Positions 8,956 to 18,962 of a DNA stretch of 64,000 bases are shown in pieces (position 1 is the first letter of the stretch; the number at the start of each line of letters is the position of its first letter). The stretch lies in the NCBI GenBank assembly GCA_016199835.1, contig JACQFX010000013.1, positions 166,381-230,380 on the forward strand, given 5' to 3'. The DNA is from Nitrosomonadales bacterium (GTDB taxonomy: Bacteria; Pseudomonadota; Gammaproteobacteria; Burkholderiales; Gallionellaceae). The position numbers were made by a program, and so were the translations under genes. The notes under the pieces are model-generated. The model was not told the DNA's origin, made no database searches, and was given only the letters and a program-made list of their open reading frames with translations.

Positions 8956-10359
8956 ATGAGCGCAAAAACTTTATACGACAAACTCTGGGACTCGCACGTA
9001 GTGCGGCAGGAAGCCGACGGCACGGCGCTGATCTACATCGATCGCCATCTGGTGCATGAGGTGACCAGCCCGCAGGCATTCGAAGGGCTGAAGCTGGCGC
9101 GGCGCAAACCCTGGCGCGTGCAATCCATGCTCGCAGTGCCAGACCACAACGTGCCGACCGAACATCGCAGCAGCGGCATCGCCGATCCGATCTCGCGTTT
9201 GCAGGTTGAAACGCTGGATGCGAATTGCGCCGAGTTCGGCGTGACCGAATTTAAAATGAACGATATACGCCAGGGCGTCGTGCATGTGATGGGCCCGGAA
9301 CAAGGCGCGACGCTGCCCGGCATGACCGTGGTGTGCGGCGATTCGCATACCAGCACGCATGGCGCATTCGGCGCGCTGGCTCACGGTATCGGCACATCCG
9401 AGGTCGAGCATGTGATGGCGACGCAATGCCTGGTGGCGAAGAAATCCAAAGCCATGCTGGTCAAAATGGAAGGTGCGCTGCACGCAGGCGTCACCGCCAA
9501 GGACATCGCGCTGGCAGTGATCGGCAAGATCGGCACGGCAGGCGGCACCGGCTACGCCATCGAATTCGCGGGCAGCGCCATCCGCGCGCTCAGCATGGAA
9601 GGCCGCATGACATTGTGCAACATGGCCATTGAGGCGGGCGCACGCGCCGGCATGATCGCCGTGGACGACACCACAATCAATTACGTCAAGGGCCGCCCTT
9701 ACGCGCCGCAGGCTGCGCAGTGGGAACAGGCCGTGGCCTACTGGCGCACGCTGCATTCGGATGATGGTGCAAAATTCGACGCAGTGATGGCAATGGATGC
9801 GGCCAGCATCAAGCCGCAAGTGACCTGGGGCACCTCGCCCGAAATGGTGACGGACATCGACGGTCGTGTGCCCGATCCCGCTTCCGCTCCCGATGAGGTG
9901 AAGCGCCAGGACTGGGTGCGGGCGCTGCAATACATGGGATTGCAGGCGAACACACCGATCAGCGAAATCCCTGTGGACAAGATATTCATCGGCTCCTGCA
10001 CCAATGGACGCATCGAGGATCTGCGTGCAGCGGCGGCAGTGGCGCGCGGCAAACACATCGCAACAAACGTGAAGCTCGCGATGGTGGTACCCGGCTCCGG
10101 GCTGGTGAAGCAGCAGGCCGAGCAGGAAGGCCTGGACAAGATATTCATCGCGGCGGGTTTCGAGTGGCGTGATCCGGGCTGCTCCATGTGTCTGGCGATG
10201 AACGATGACCGACTTGCGCCGGGCGAGCGTTGCGCCGCCACTTCCAACCGCAACTTCGAGGGACGACAAGGACAAGGCGGACGCACCCATCTGGTAAGTC
10301 CGGCCATGGCCGCAGCCGCAGCGATCGCAGGGCATTTTGTAGACGTAAGTAAATTGTAA
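8956..10359 (+). CDS. leuC: 3-isopropylmalate dehydratase, large subunit
   Basis: A 467-residue LeuC. With LeuD it isomerises 2-isopropylmalate to 3-isopropylmalate in leucine synthesis. Key features are the [21 protein letters not shown] block and three cluster-ligand cysteines: [12 protein letters not shown] and the [11 protein letters not shown] pair that bind the 4Fe-4S cluster. The [20 protein letters not shown] segment is also typical. Length is normal. It opens the leu run; entericidin follows after 10 nt. Confidence 0.97.
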   Translation: MSAKTLYDKLWDSHVVRQEADGTALIYIDRHLVHEVTSPQAFEGLKLARRKPWRVQSMLAVPDHNVPTEHRSSGIADPISRLQVETLDANCAEFGVTEFKMNDIRQGVVHVMGPEQGATLPGMTVVCGDSHTSTHGAFGALAHGIGTSEVEHVMATQCLVAKKSKAMLVKMEGALHAGVTAKDIALAVIGKIGTAGGTGYAIEFAGSAIRALSMEGRMTLCNMAIEAGARAGMIAVDDTTINYVKGRPYAPQAAQWEQAVAYWRTLHSDDGAKFDAVMAMDAASIKPQVTWGTSPEMVTDIDGRVPDPASAPDEVKRQDWVRALQYMGLQANTPISEIPVDKIFIGSCTNGRIEDLRAAAAVARGKHIATNVKLAMVVPGSGLVKQQAEQEGLDKIFIAAGFEWRDPGCSMCLAMNDDRLAPGERCAATSNRNFEGRQGQGGRTHLVSPAMAAAAAIAGHFVDVSKL

Positions 10360-10369
10360 GGAGAAGAGG

Positions 10370-10489
10370 ATGAAAACGATTTCTTTGTTGTTGGCAGTAT
10401 GGATGCTGGCTGGATGCAACACCATGGAAGGTTTGGGCAAGGACATCCAGAAGGGTGGGCAGAAAATCGAAAAGGCCGCCACGAAATAA
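10370..10489 (+). CDS. Entericidin-like small lipoprotein
   Basis: A 39-residue protein: a short signal sequence [16 protein letters not shown] with a lipobox ending at Cys16, then [20 protein letters not shown], the amphipathic tail of the entericidin EcnA/EcnB family. These are tiny envelope lipoproteins linked to stationary-phase lysis and its antidote. It has a good AGGAGAAGAGG site and sits between leuC and leuD, an order seen in many betaproteobacteria. Whether it is EcnA-like or EcnB-like cannot be told. Confidence 0.85.
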   Translation: MKTISLLLAVWMLAGCNTMEGLGKDIQKGGQKIEKAATK

Positions 10490-10491
10490 CC

Positions 10492-11130
10492 ATGCAGAAA
10501 TTCACTTTGCTGGACGGACTGGTCGCGCCGCTGGATCGAGCCAACGTTGATACCGACGCCATTATCCCGAAACAGTTTCTGAAGTCCATCAAGCGCTCCG
10601 GCTTCGGGCCCAATGCGTTCGATGAGTGGCGCTACCTGGATCATGGCGAACCCGGCATGGATAACAGCAAGCGTTCGATCAACCCTGACTTCGTGCTGAA
10701 CCAGTCGCGCTACCAAGGCGCGCAGGTTTTGCTTGCCCGCGAGAATTTTGGCTGTGGCTCCTCGCGCGAGCATGCACCGTGGGCACTCGAAGACTATGGC
10801 TTCCGCGCCATCATCGCGCCCAGCTTCGCCGACATTTTCTTCAACAACTGTTTCAAGAACGGCTTGTTGCCGATCAAGCTGGATGCAGACAAGGTGGATG
10901 CGCTGTTCAATGCAGTGGAAGCCCATGCCGGCTACAAACTGAAGGTAGACCTGGAGCAACAGACCATCGCCACACCAGACGGCACGGTGTACAAATTCGA
11001 CGTGGATGCGCACCGCAAGCATTGTCTGCTCAACGGCCTGGATGACATCGGCCTGACGTTGCAGCATATGGACGAGGTCAAGGCGTACGAGGTCAAGCAC
11101 CGCGCGGCGCAGCCGTGGTTGTTTGCCTGA
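10492..11130 (+). CDS. leuD: 3-isopropylmalate dehydratase, small subunit
   Basis: A 212-residue LeuD, the swivelling domain partner of LeuC. It has the [16 protein letters not shown] start, the [20 protein letters not shown] signature, and [17 protein letters not shown]. The start ATG is 2 nt after the entericidin stop. An in-frame upstream start inside entericidin is rejected because MQKFTLLDG is the family start. An MNT gene begins 16 nt after its stop instead of leuB. Confidence 0.97.
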   Translation: MQKFTLLDGLVAPLDRANVDTDAIIPKQFLKSIKRSGFGPNAFDEWRYLDHGEPGMDNSKRSINPDFVLNQSRYQGAQVLLARENFGCGSSREHAPWALEDYGFRAIIAPSFADIFFNNCFKNGLLPIKLDADKVDALFNAVEAHAGYKLKVDLEQQTIATPDGTVYKFDVDAHRKHCLLNGLDDIGLTLQHMDEVKAYEVKHRAAQPWLFA

Positions 11131-11146
11131 TACGTGGAACGCACTC

Positions 11147-11437
11147 ATGCGCTTGAACGCTGAAGAAACAGCTTCCATCAAGCGCATTGTGGCTCAAGTT
11201 TTTGGCGTTGATGCCAGCGTGAGCTTGTTCGGCTCGCGCGTGGATGACAGCAAGCGGGGCGGCGACGTGGATCTGTATGTAATGCCGGTGCAACGCGATG
11301 ACTTGTATATGAAGCGCGTAACTTGTCTGGGCGAACTGGAGCGGGCGTTGATGTATCCGGTGGACCTGGTAGTGGCAGAGCCGGATGCGAGCCGCCCGAT
11401 AGACCGCATCGCGTTGAAGAATGGGGTGATGCTGTGA
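11147..11437 (+). CDS. MNT-type nucleotidyltransferase (putative antitoxin)
   Basis: A 96-residue minimal nucleotidyltransferase. The motif [19 protein letters not shown] has the GS...DxD pattern that binds Mg-ATP in the pol-beta superfamily. In HEPN-MNT pairs the MNT enzyme adds AMP to the HEPN RNase toxin and silences it. The ATG at 11147 is chosen; a TTG at 11123 inside the leuD tail would add 8 residues. Its stop overlaps the next start as GTGA, so the pair is translationally coupled. Confidence 0.85.
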   Translation: MRLNAEETASIKRIVAQVFGVDASVSLFGSRVDDSKRGGDVDLYVMPVQRDDLYMKRVTCLGELERALMYPVDLVVAEPDASRPIDRIALKNGVML

Positions 11438-11913
11438 GCGCAGAGATGACAGCAGCACTGCACGAAAAAATACGGCATTTGGACAGGATGCGTGACCATC
11501 TGACTTTTTCGCAAAGCCGGGTGCAAAGCTGGTGGGTTTGTTCCGTTCCATTTGCGAGCTGGTCGGAAAGCCAGATGGAATCGCTGGATGCATTCAAGGC
11601 CAGATTCGCCGAACTGCAGGATCATCTTGCCTCGGCAATGCGCATAATCGCCAGCATCGAGAACGAAGATACTCGCACCTTCACCTACGTGCTCAATTAC
11701 ATGGAGCAGATAGAGGTGCTGGGCGATATGAGGAAATGGCAGGAAGTGCGTGATTTGCGCAACGCCGCGACACATGATTATTCGGAAGCAGGTGAGATCA
11801 AGTCGCAGAACTTCGATGACCTGTTGCAGAACACTGCATATCTTTTCGGAGTGCTTGAGAGTTTGAAAAAATTTGTATCGGTTCATTATTCGGGGAATGG
11901 GATGACCTCATGA
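11434..11913 (+). CDS. HEPN domain protein (putative RNase toxin)
   Basis: A 159-residue all-alpha protein beginning at GTG 11434. It contains [12 protein letters not shown], the R-N-x3-H form of the RX4-6H motif that is the catalytic signature of HEPN ribonucleases. It follows the MNT gene with a 4-bp overlap, the standard order for HEPN-MNT modules. The toxin role is inferred from the family and the pairing. Its stop overlaps the next ATG by 4 bp. Confidence 0.8.
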   Translation: MSAEMTAALHEKIRHLDRMRDHLTFSQSRVQSWWVCSVPFASWSESQMESLDAFKARFAELQDHLASAMRIIASIENEDTRTFTYVLNYMEQIEVLGDMRKWQEVRDLRNAATHDYSEAGEIKSQNFDDLLQNTAYLFGVLESLKKFVSVHYSGNGMTS

Positions 11914-12349
11914 AGAAACTCATTCAGCTACATGGAGTTCATGACTCAGGAAAAACCACAACAATCCGACGCGTCTTTGAGCTTTTGATTGCCGAATACC
12001 CTGCCGCAGGGATAGATGATCAATCCTCCGGACGAGCACGTAAAAAAGGAGCGCCTGAAGTGCGCGCCATTCTGAAATTCGCATAGGCATTGGCAGCCCA
12101 GGGGATAACGAGATATGGCTGAAGAAAAATCTGGATTGGTTCATGAAAGAAAAATGCCAGTTAATTCTCTGTGCCACGAGGTCTCGTGGTAAAACTGCTA
12201 AGTTCGTGGGGGAATTTGTAGCCGCACACAAGTTTTCCCTGATACCAATCGAGAAAAAACGATCCCCATTGAGTGGCAGTCACAAGAACGAAAATGAACA
12301 AGTCGCACAAGAAATCTTCCAACTAATTAAAGGTAAAATTGGGAAATGA
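11910..12349 (+). pseudogene. Small P-loop NTPase-like gene with a single-base frameshift
   Basis: The first frame reads [19 protein letters not shown], with a Walker A-like GVHDSGKTT, and runs 58 codons to a TAG at about 12084. A second frame picks up at about 12075 (IRIGIGSPGDNEIWLKKNL, then LILCATRSRGKTA) and runs to the TGA at 12349. The total of 440 nt is one base short of a whole frame, and one extra A in the AAA near 12074 would give a continuous protein of about 146 residues. Its ends overlap HEPN and leuB by ATGA, so the intact gene was coupled to both. The family is unknown to me. The shift may be a real mutation or an assembly error in a homopolymer. Confidence 0.65.
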
Positions 12350-13410
12350 AAATCGCAGTGTTGCCCGGTGACGGGATAGGTACAGAAATTGTCGCGCAAG
12401 CTACCAAGGTGCTGGAAACCTTGCGCAGCGACGGCATGAAAATAGAAATGGAATATGCGCCCATAGGCGGCGCGGGCTACGAGGCTGCGGGCGACCCTCT
12501 GCCGGACGCAACACTCAAGCTCGCCAAGGAAGCTGACGCTGTGCTGCTCGGTGCGGTGGGCGACTGGAAGTACGACAAGCTGGAACGCAACCTGCGCCCG
12601 GAGCGCGGCCTGCTGCGCATCCGCAAGGAACTCAACCTGTTCGCCAATCTGCGCCCCGCCCTGCTCTATCCCGAACTGGCAGGCGCTTCCACGCTGAAGC
12701 CGGAAGTGGTATCCGGCCTCGACATCATGATCGTGCGCGAACTCACCGGCGACGTTTATTTCGGCCAGCCGCGCGGCATCTCGACATTGCCCAACGGCGA
12801 GCGCGAGGGTGTCAACACCATGCGCTACTCCGAATCCGAAATACGCCGCATCGGCCACGTCGCATTCAGGATCGCGATGAAGCGCAACAAGAAAGTTTGT
12901 TCGGTGGACAAGGCCAACGTGCTGGAGACCACGGAATTATGGCGTCAGGTGATGATAGAGACCGCCAGGGAATATCCTGAGATCGAGTTGTCGCACATGT
13001 ACGTGGATAACGCCGCGATGCAACTGGTGCGCGCGCCCAAGCAGTTCGACGTGATGGTCACCGGAAATATTTTCGGCGACATCCTGTCCGACGAGGCCTC
13101 GATGCTGACCGGCTCTATCGGCATGCTGCCCTCGGCTTCGCTGGATCAGAACAACAAAGGCATGTATGAACCCAGCCACGGCTCTGCGCCCGACATCGCA
13201 GGCAAGGACGTGGCTAATCCGCTGGCAACTATCTTGTCGGTGGCAATGATGCTGCGCTACACCTTCAACGACGAAACCGGCGCGATACGCATCGAGAACG
13301 CGGTGAAGAAGGCGCTGGCTCAAGGTTATCGCACGGCGGATATTTATACGGACGGCTGCAACAAGGTGGGCTGCAATGCCATGGGCGATGCAGTGGTTGC
13401 GGCGCTGTAA
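12346..13410 (+). CDS. leuB: 3-isopropylmalate dehydrogenase
   Basis: A 354-residue NAD-dependent enzyme that oxidatively decarboxylates 3-isopropylmalate in leucine synthesis. It has the [10 protein letters not shown] start, the [20 protein letters not shown] block with substrate-binding arginines, the [14 protein letters not shown] loop, the catalytic [12 protein letters not shown] lysine region, and the metal-binding [20 protein letters not shown] signature. Length is normal. The ATG overlaps the stop of the frameshifted P-loop gene, so its translation may depend on that coupling. Confidence 0.97.
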   Translation: MKIAVLPGDGIGTEIVAQATKVLETLRSDGMKIEMEYAPIGGAGYEAAGDPLPDATLKLAKEADAVLLGAVGDWKYDKLERNLRPERGLLRIRKELNLFANLRPALLYPELAGASTLKPEVVSGLDIMIVRELTGDVYFGQPRGISTLPNGEREGVNTMRYSESEIRRIGHVAFRIAMKRNKKVCSVDKANVLETTELWRQVMIETAREYPEIELSHMYVDNAAMQLVRAPKQFDVMVTGNIFGDILSDEASMLTGSIGMLPSASLDQNNKGMYEPSHGSAPDIAGKDVANPLATILSVAMMLRYTFNDETGAIRIENAVKKALAQGYRTADIYTDGCNKVGCNAMGDAVVAAL

Positions 13411-13419
13411 GATTGTTCA

Positions 13420-13546
13420 GGTTGGGTTAGCCGCTTGCAGGCGGTGCGTGTGTTGTTGGGGCAAGCCCCGTACAACCACGGCCTACCCCTAGCGGGTATA
13501 ACCCAACGATTACCTGGTGGGGTACGCTACGCTAACCCACCCAACG
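13420..13546. repeat. Intergenic repeat element between leuB and asd
   Basis: GGTTGGGTTAGC at 13420-13431 is mirrored by GCTAACCCACCC at 13531-13542, with a further CCCAACG inside. Such GTTGGGTTAGC...GCTAACCCAAC elements are widespread non-coding repeats in proteobacteria. No gene is visible in the gap. Confidence 0.55.
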
Positions 13547-13559
13547 ATGGAGATTCACA

Positions 13560-14663
13560 ATGAAGGTAGGTTTAATCGGCTGGCGCGGTATGGTGGGCTC
13601 GGTGCTCATGCAGCGCATGCGCGAAGAAAAAGATTTCGATCTGATTGATGCGGTGTTTTTCACCACCTCCAATGTCGGCGGCGCTGCGCCTGCGGAAGGC
13701 AAGGGCACGCCCCTGAAAGATGCGCACGATGTGAGTGCGCTGAAGGCAATGGACGCCATCATCTCCTGCCAGGGCGGCGACTACACCACCGAGATATTTC
13801 CCAAACTGCGCGCGGCTGGCTGGCAAGGCTACTGGATAGACGCGGCTTCCACTCTGCGCATGGAGAAAGATGCGGTCATCATCCTCGATCCGGTGAACCT
13901 CGACCTCATCAAGAAGTCGCTGGCGAACGGCGGCAGGAATTTCATCGGCGGCAACTGCACCAACAGCATTCTGTTGATGGGCCTGGGCGGCCTGTTCCAT
14001 GCCGGGCTGGTGGAATGGGTGTCGTCCATGACCTATCAGGCGGCGAGCGGCGCGGGCGCACAGAACATGCGCGAACTGCTGACCCAGATGGGCGTGGTGC
14101 ATGCTTCGGTGGCCGACCTGCTGGCCGATCCGAAATCCGCCATCCTCGAAATAGACAGCCGCGTGGCAGAAAAACTGCGCTCTGCCGACATGCCCACCGA
14201 GAATTTCGGCGCACCGCTGGCGGGCAGTCTGATCCCCTGGATAGACAAACAACTCGACAACGGTCAGTCGAAAGAAGAATGGAAAGGCCAGGCCGAAGTC
14301 AACAAGATACTTGGCACGATGGAACGCATCCCCGTGGACGGACTGTGCGTGCGCATAGGTGCAATGCGCTGCCACAGCCTGGCACTGACCCTCAAGTTGA
14401 AGAAAGACGTGCCGCTAAAGGAAATCGAAGCGCTAATCAAGAATGGAAATCCCTGGGTCAGGTTCGTGCCCAATCAGCGCGAGCTGTCGGTGCGCGAACT
14501 GACGCCAGCTGCCGTGACGGGCAAGCTGGATGTGGCCGTCGGGCGTGTTCGCAAAATGGAATTGGGGCCGGAATATATTAGCGCCTTCGTTTGCGGCGAC
14601 CAGTTGTTGTGGGGCGCTGCGGAGCCGCTGCGCCGCATGCTGCGTATATTGCTCGACCGGTAA
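13560..14663 (+). CDS. asd: Aspartate-semialdehyde dehydrogenase
   Basis: A 367-residue enzyme that reduces aspartyl phosphate to aspartate semialdehyde, the branch point for lysine, threonine and methionine. The N-terminus [18 protein letters not shown] is the NADP-binding loop. The active-site Cys lies in [18 protein letters not shown], and a [17 protein letters not shown] segment carries the catalytic His. It is the gram-negative long type. It provides substrate for the dap genes at 34728-39565. Confidence 0.96.
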   Translation: MKVGLIGWRGMVGSVLMQRMREEKDFDLIDAVFFTTSNVGGAAPAEGKGTPLKDAHDVSALKAMDAIISCQGGDYTTEIFPKLRAAGWQGYWIDAASTLRMEKDAVIILDPVNLDLIKKSLANGGRNFIGGNCTNSILLMGLGGLFHAGLVEWVSSMTYQAASGAGAQNMRELLTQMGVVHASVADLLADPKSAILEIDSRVAEKLRSADMPTENFGAPLAGSLIPWIDKQLDNGQSKEEWKGQAEVNKILGTMERIPVDGLCVRIGAMRCHSLALTLKLKKDVPLKEIEALIKNGNPWVRFVPNQRELSVRELTPAAVTGKLDVAVGRVRKMELGPEYISAFVCGDQLLWGAAEPLRRMLRILLDR

Positions 14664-14773
14664 ACCCGGGAAGGCTGGGCGGCCTGATGTATAAATATCA
14701 AGCCGGGATTGAACTTGCATCACTAACTTCATGATGTTAGTCTGCTTGCACTTAAAATTTTAGAGGTGGCGGC

Positions 14774-17401
14774 GTGGTAAAGTTACTCGTCAAAACGTTG
14801 GGGCTCATTACTGGTCTGTTATTGTCCGGGATGGCATATGCAATAGGAATGGGCGGAATTAACGTAGTGTCCGCCCTGGGCGAACCGTTGAAGGCCGAGA
14901 TCGATCTCGTTGCGGTCGGCAAGACTGAACGCAGCAGCCTGTCGGCGCATATGGCCTCTATGGATATATACAAAGGTGCGGGCATGGAGTATCCCGCCTC
15001 CCTGCCCAAGTTAAAATTCCAACTGGAGACACATCCCAACGGCGACCACTACATCAAGGTGACTTCCGCCCTGCCAGTGAACGATCCTTTCGTCAGCATA
15101 CTGGTCGAACTGAACTGGTCTTCGGGCAGGCTGTTGCGCGAATATACTTTTCTGATGGATCCACCGGGTTTCCGCCCGGAGCAACCCAAGAAGCAAGAGG
15201 AAGTGGCGCCAATAGAACCCAGCGTTAATGAAGCTGGCACGCCCTCATCTGAAACGGCAAAGCCCGAAGCCGCACCGGCGGTCGCAGTCGAGCCTGTAAA
15301 AAAATCCACCGCCAATCACAATGTTTCCATTGGCACTATCACGGTAAAACGTGGCGACACCCTGAGCAAGATCGCACAAACGACCAAGCCTTCCGATATC
15401 AGCCTGGAGCGCATGCTGGTCGCGCTATACCGCGCCAATTCGGACGCCTTCGACGGCAACAACATGAACCGTCTGCGCACCGGAAAGATCCTGCACACGC
15501 CGGAAAATTCCGATCTTGAGAATCTGCCGCAAGATGAAGCGGTGAAGGAAGTTCATGCACAAAGCATAGACTGGAATATTTACCGCCAGAAACTCGCAGC
15601 CGCGAGCGCCCCCGCAGTTGAAGCGCCAGCCAAACAGGAAACAGCGGGAAAGATCAGCACCAAAGTAGCGGACAAGGCTCCACCTGCCAAGGAGGGCGCC
15701 AGGGAAGTAATCAAGTTATCCAAGGGCGAGACTCTTGGCGATAAGGCTATCGCCACCGCCGGTAACACCAAGGCATTGCAGGACAAGGTTCATGCGATGG
15801 AGGAAGAAGCCATCGCCAGAAGCAAGTCGCTCAAAGAGAGCAACGAACGCATCGCCCTGCTGGAAAAAAATATCCAGGAGATGCAACGCCTGATCAACCT
15901 GAAAACCCAGCCAGCCGTACCGGCAAAACCTGAAGTAAAACCCGAGCCGGTCAAGCCCGAAGTAAAGCCCGAACACGCCAAGCCTGCCACAGCGCCTGCG
16001 ACTCCTCCGGTTGCAATTGCCGCAAGTGCAGTAAACCCGGCCAAACCGGCTGCACCCAAAGTATTGCCACCCACGCCTTCCATGCTGGATGAAATACTGG
16101 ATGAACCGCTATATCTGATTGGCATCGCCGCCACCTTGCTCGGATTGGGAGGCGCAGGCTTCGTAGCGATGCGACGCAGGAAAGGTGGCAAGAAAGAACA
16201 GAAGACATTGAGCGTAGATATGGAAGATGCCGGCAGCACCAGTGGGCGCATCGCTGCCCCGGTAGCACCCTCTCCGGAAACTGGCGACTTTACGCAGACT
16301 ATAGCCGCGCCACTCGCGCCACAAACAGACGACGTTGATCCGATCAGCGAAGCAGAACTGTTCCTGAATTTTGGACGCGATGCACAGGCAGAGGAAATCC
16401 TGAAAGACGCCCTGGAAAAAGACGCTTCCAATAACCGCATCCGGCTCAAGCTGCTATCCATTTATGCCAACCGGAATGACCTCAAGAATTTTTCTGTCAT
16501 CGCACACGAGGTGCATGAGTCCGCCGATGCCATTGCCTGGGCACAGACCGCTGAAATGGGACGCAGGCTGGAACCGGGTAACCCGATGTATGGCGGTAGC
16601 GGTGACGCAGCCGCTGGAGTTGAACCCCCGATGCCGGAGACCATGGCTGCCCCCGCCGCTGCGAGCCTCGATTTCGACTTGGGGTTTGGCGCCGCAAACA
16701 GCCATGACAGTGCGGATATACCGGCTGTAGCGCCCGAACTCGACCTTGATCTGGGAACCGCAGACACGCCTGCGGAAACTGTACCGGCAACGGGGTTTGA
16801 AAACACTGTGGTATTAGCTCCGACGACCGCAGCGACGACCAGCGCCGGGGAACTGGATTTTGATCTGGGCTCGGCAGATACCTCCGCCGCAGAGGAGACG
16901 CATGCCACGCCGGGCGAGAAGACCGTGATCATGCAGCAGCTCCAGACGCCACCATCGCAGGAGGCATCAGCCCCCGGCCTGGAAGATCTGGTGTTTGACG
17001 TTACGCACGAACATTCCGAACCGGCTGCCGAGGCCGAAGCAGCTTACACGGCAGACGTTCCGGAAGAACACCATAGCGATGCCTTTACATTGGCCACACC
17101 CTCTGACGAACCATCTGAATCCGAACCCGCTCCCGCTCCGGTCGCAAACATCGCCGTCGCAAACCCGGACATCGCAGACATCAACTTGCATCTGGGCCAG
17201 GAAACCCCCGCCTCTCCAACCTCGGAAGCCATCAAGGATGAACACTGGCAGGACGTTGCCACCAAGCTCGATCTCGCCAAGGCTTATCAGGAAATGGGCG
17301 ATGGCGCAGGTGCCCGCGAGATACTGGAAGAAGTGCTGAAAGAAGGCGACGCGCAACAGCAGGCAAGTGCGCAGGCAATGCTACAGCAATTGCCGTCCTG
17401 A
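14774..17401 (+). CDS. fimV: FimV-type pilus assembly / polar hub protein
   Basis: An 875-residue FimV. It starts at GTG 14774 behind a GAGGTGG site. Domains in order: signal peptide (about 1-23), the FimV N-terminal domain (INVVSALGEPLKAEIDL), a LysM-like peptidoglycan-binding domain near 185-250 (ITVKRGDTLSKIA), Pro/Ala-rich linkers and a coiled coil near 340-375, one membrane helix near 445-464, an acidic low-complexity cytoplasmic region, and the conserved C-terminal TPR segment KLDLAKAYQEMGDGAGAREI. FimV organises type IV pili and polar signalling. The asd-fimV-truA order is typical. A terminator follows. Confidence 0.93.
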   Translation: MVKLLVKTLGLITGLLLSGMAYAIGMGGINVVSALGEPLKAEIDLVAVGKTERSSLSAHMASMDIYKGAGMEYPASLPKLKFQLETHPNGDHYIKVTSALPVNDPFVSILVELNWSSGRLLREYTFLMDPPGFRPEQPKKQEEVAPIEPSVNEAGTPSSETAKPEAAPAVAVEPVKKSTANHNVSIGTITVKRGDTLSKIAQTTKPSDISLERMLVALYRANSDAFDGNNMNRLRTGKILHTPENSDLENLPQDEAVKEVHAQSIDWNIYRQKLAAASAPAVEAPAKQETAGKISTKVADKAPPAKEGAREVIKLSKGETLGDKAIATAGNTKALQDKVHAMEEEAIARSKSLKESNERIALLEKNIQEMQRLINLKTQPAVPAKPEVKPEPVKPEVKPEHAKPATAPATPPVAIAASAVNPAKPAAPKVLPPTPSMLDEILDEPLYLIGIAATLLGLGGAGFVAMRRRKGGKKEQKTLSVDMEDAGSTSGRIAAPVAPSPETGDFTQTIAAPLAPQTDDVDPISEAELFLNFGRDAQAEEILKDALEKDASNNRIRLKLLSIYANRNDLKNFSVIAHEVHESADAIAWAQTAEMGRRLEPGNPMYGGSGDAAAGVEPPMPETMAAPAAASLDFDLGFGAANSHDSADIPAVAPELDLDLGTADTPAETVPATGFENTVVLAPTTAATTSAGELDFDLGSADTSAAEETHATPGEKTVIMQQLQTPPSQEASAPGLEDLVFDVTHEHSEPAAEAEAAYTADVPEEHHSDAFTLATPSDEPSESEPAPAPVANIAVANPDIADINLHLGQETPASPTSEAIKDEHWQDVATKLDLAKAYQEMGDGAGAREILEEVLKEGDAQQQASAQAMLQQLPS

Positions 17402-17428
17402 CCAGCCAGGGTTACCTTGAAAACGATG

Positions 17429-17460
17429 CGGCAGCCATACGATGAACGGCTGCCGTTTTT
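17429..17460 (+). terminator. Rho-independent terminator after fimV
   Basis: CGGCAGCC at 17429-17436 pairs perfectly with GGCTGCCG at 17448-17455, followed by TTTTT. It lies between fimV and the next start, which rules out upstream start codons for that gene. Confidence 0.85.
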
Positions 17461-17476
17461 ATTCCCGGATCCATCC

Positions 17477-18091
17477 ATGCCCCACCCCACCGTGCAGATC
17501 CTCCTCTGGCTCTGCCTCACCGTCGCCTTGCAGGCGTTGCATGCAACCGCCCTGCTGTCCATATGCACGCTGCTCACGGCAGTGGCACTGATATTTTCCT
17601 CCACACGTTTTTATATACTGCTGCGCCGCACGCGCTGGGTCATGCTTTCGCTCCTGCTGATATATGCCTATGCCACGCCGGGTGAAGCTGTATTTACGCA
17701 ATGGGGAACATTCAGCCCGACTGATGAAGGGCTACTGGACGGACTGCTGCAACTCGGGCGATTACTGTGCGCGTTGGCTGCACTTTCCATCCTGCTCACC
17801 CGCCTGAATCAACAGCAACTCATCGCCGGGCTTTACGCCCTGGCTTATCCCCTGCGTTTTTTTGGGCTGTCGCGCGAACGCATCGCGGTACGCCTTGCGC
17901 TGACATTGCGCTACGCAGATTCCGCGATGCTCAACACTGCATCCGACTGGCACAGCAGTATGGAAAATATGCTCGCACCAGTTGAGGCAAAACGGGACAG
18001 CATAGAATTGCACGCCGCCCCCATTACCTTGCGTGACGCCCTGCTGCTGGCCCTGACCGCTTGTGCGTCACTCGCGCTGATGCTGTTATGA
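17477..18091 (+). CDS. CbiQ/EcfT-like membrane protein
   Basis: A 204-residue, very hydrophobic protein with about four to five membrane helices. The C-terminal part, with ALAYPLRFFGLSRERIAVRLALTLRYADS, resembles the coupling region of CbiQ/EcfT transmembrane subunits of energy-coupling-factor transporters, where short Arg-containing helices contact the ATPases. No ECF ATPase or substrate-binding subunit is nearby, so the partner is unknown. ATG 17477 is used because the fimV terminator lies just upstream. truA follows after 13 nt. Confidence 0.65.
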   Translation: MPHPTVQILLWLCLTVALQALHATALLSICTLLTAVALIFSSTRFYILLRRTRWVMLSLLLIYAYATPGEAVFTQWGTFSPTDEGLLDGLLQLGRLLCALAALSILLTRLNQQQLIAGLYALAYPLRFFGLSRERIAVRLALTLRYADSAMLNTASDWHSSMENMLAPVEAKRDSIELHAAPITLRDALLLALTACASLALMLL

Positions 18092-18104
18092 GGCCAGCGA
18101 CATC

Positions 18105-18869
18105 ATGAGGATAGCATTAGGTGTCGAATACGATGGCAGCTCCTACTCCGGCTGGCAGAGCCAACCCGACAGGCCCAATATACAAGACACCTTGCAGGCA
18201 GCATTAAGCAGCATCGCCGGAGCGCCCATTTCCGTCATCGCGGCAGGACGCACCGACACTGGCGTGCATGCGCTGGAACAAGTGGTTCACTTCGATTCCG
18301 GCGTGAACCGGCCGCTCACAGCATGGGTGCGCGGCACAAACGCACTGCTGCCCGAAAATATCGCCATTCTGTGGGCGCATACCGTGCCTGACGAGTTCCA
18401 TGCGCGCTTCTCGGCGCAGGCACGCAGCTACCAGTATGTGCTCATCAATCGCCCGTCGCGCAGCGCGGTGCATCACGGCAAGGCAGGCTGGTTCCATGCG
18501 CCATTGAATACAGCCGCCATGCGCGAGGCCGCACAATACCTGCTGGGCAAACACGATTTCAGCGCCTTCCGCGCTTCCGAATGCCAAGCCAGAACGCCGA
18601 TCAAGACTCTCTCGCGACTCGATATCCAGCAGCAAGGCGACACCATCATCTTCGACCTGCGCGCCGATGCTTTTCTGCACCACATGGTGCGCAACATAGT
18701 CGGCTGCCTGCTATATGTAGGCAAGGGCAAGTATCCGCCGCAGTGGCTGGAGCAAGTGCTGCAAGCCCGCAATCGCGGCCTGGCCGCCCCTACCTTCGCC
18801 TCGGACGGCTTATACCTGCGCCACATCACCTACGACACCAAGTGGGGATTGCCGCAGACGACAGAGTAA
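18105..18869 (+). CDS. truA: tRNA pseudouridine(38-40) synthase
   Basis: A 254-residue TruA. It isomerises uridines 38-40 in the tRNA anticodon stem-loop. The catalytic Asp lies in VIAAGRTDTGVHALEQVVHF. VEYDGSSYSGWQSQP at the start, FHARFSAQARSYQYVLINRP in the middle, and FLHHMVRNIVGCLLYVGKGK near the end are all family blocks. Length is normal. Confidence 0.96.
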   Translation: MRIALGVEYDGSSYSGWQSQPDRPNIQDTLQAALSSIAGAPISVIAAGRTDTGVHALEQVVHFDSGVNRPLTAWVRGTNALLPENIAILWAHTVPDEFHARFSAQARSYQYVLINRPSRSAVHHGKAGWFHAPLNTAAMREAAQYLLGKHDFSAFRASECQARTPIKTLSRLDIQQQGDTIIFDLRADAFLHHMVRNIVGCLLYVGKGKYPPQWLEQVLQARNRGLAAPTFASDGLYLRHITYDTKWGLPQTTE

Positions 18870-18962
18870 CTCCCGTGCAGCGGCATCCGCAGGAAAAGCC
18901 CGCACTGTTATCACCTCTCGACCGATTATTCGGTGCACGCAACCAGGAACTGCCTGCACATT

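Noticed and set aside
8971..11187. A 738-codon open frame on the minus strand across leuC, entericidin and leuD
   Set aside because: It is antisense to three certain genes with strong family motifs, is rich in His/Arg from GC-biased codons, and has no domain.
13420..13546. Repeat-rich gap between leuB and asd considered as a CRISPR fragment
   Set aside because: There are only inverted arms, with no regularly spaced direct repeats; no CRISPR array is visible anywhere in the window.
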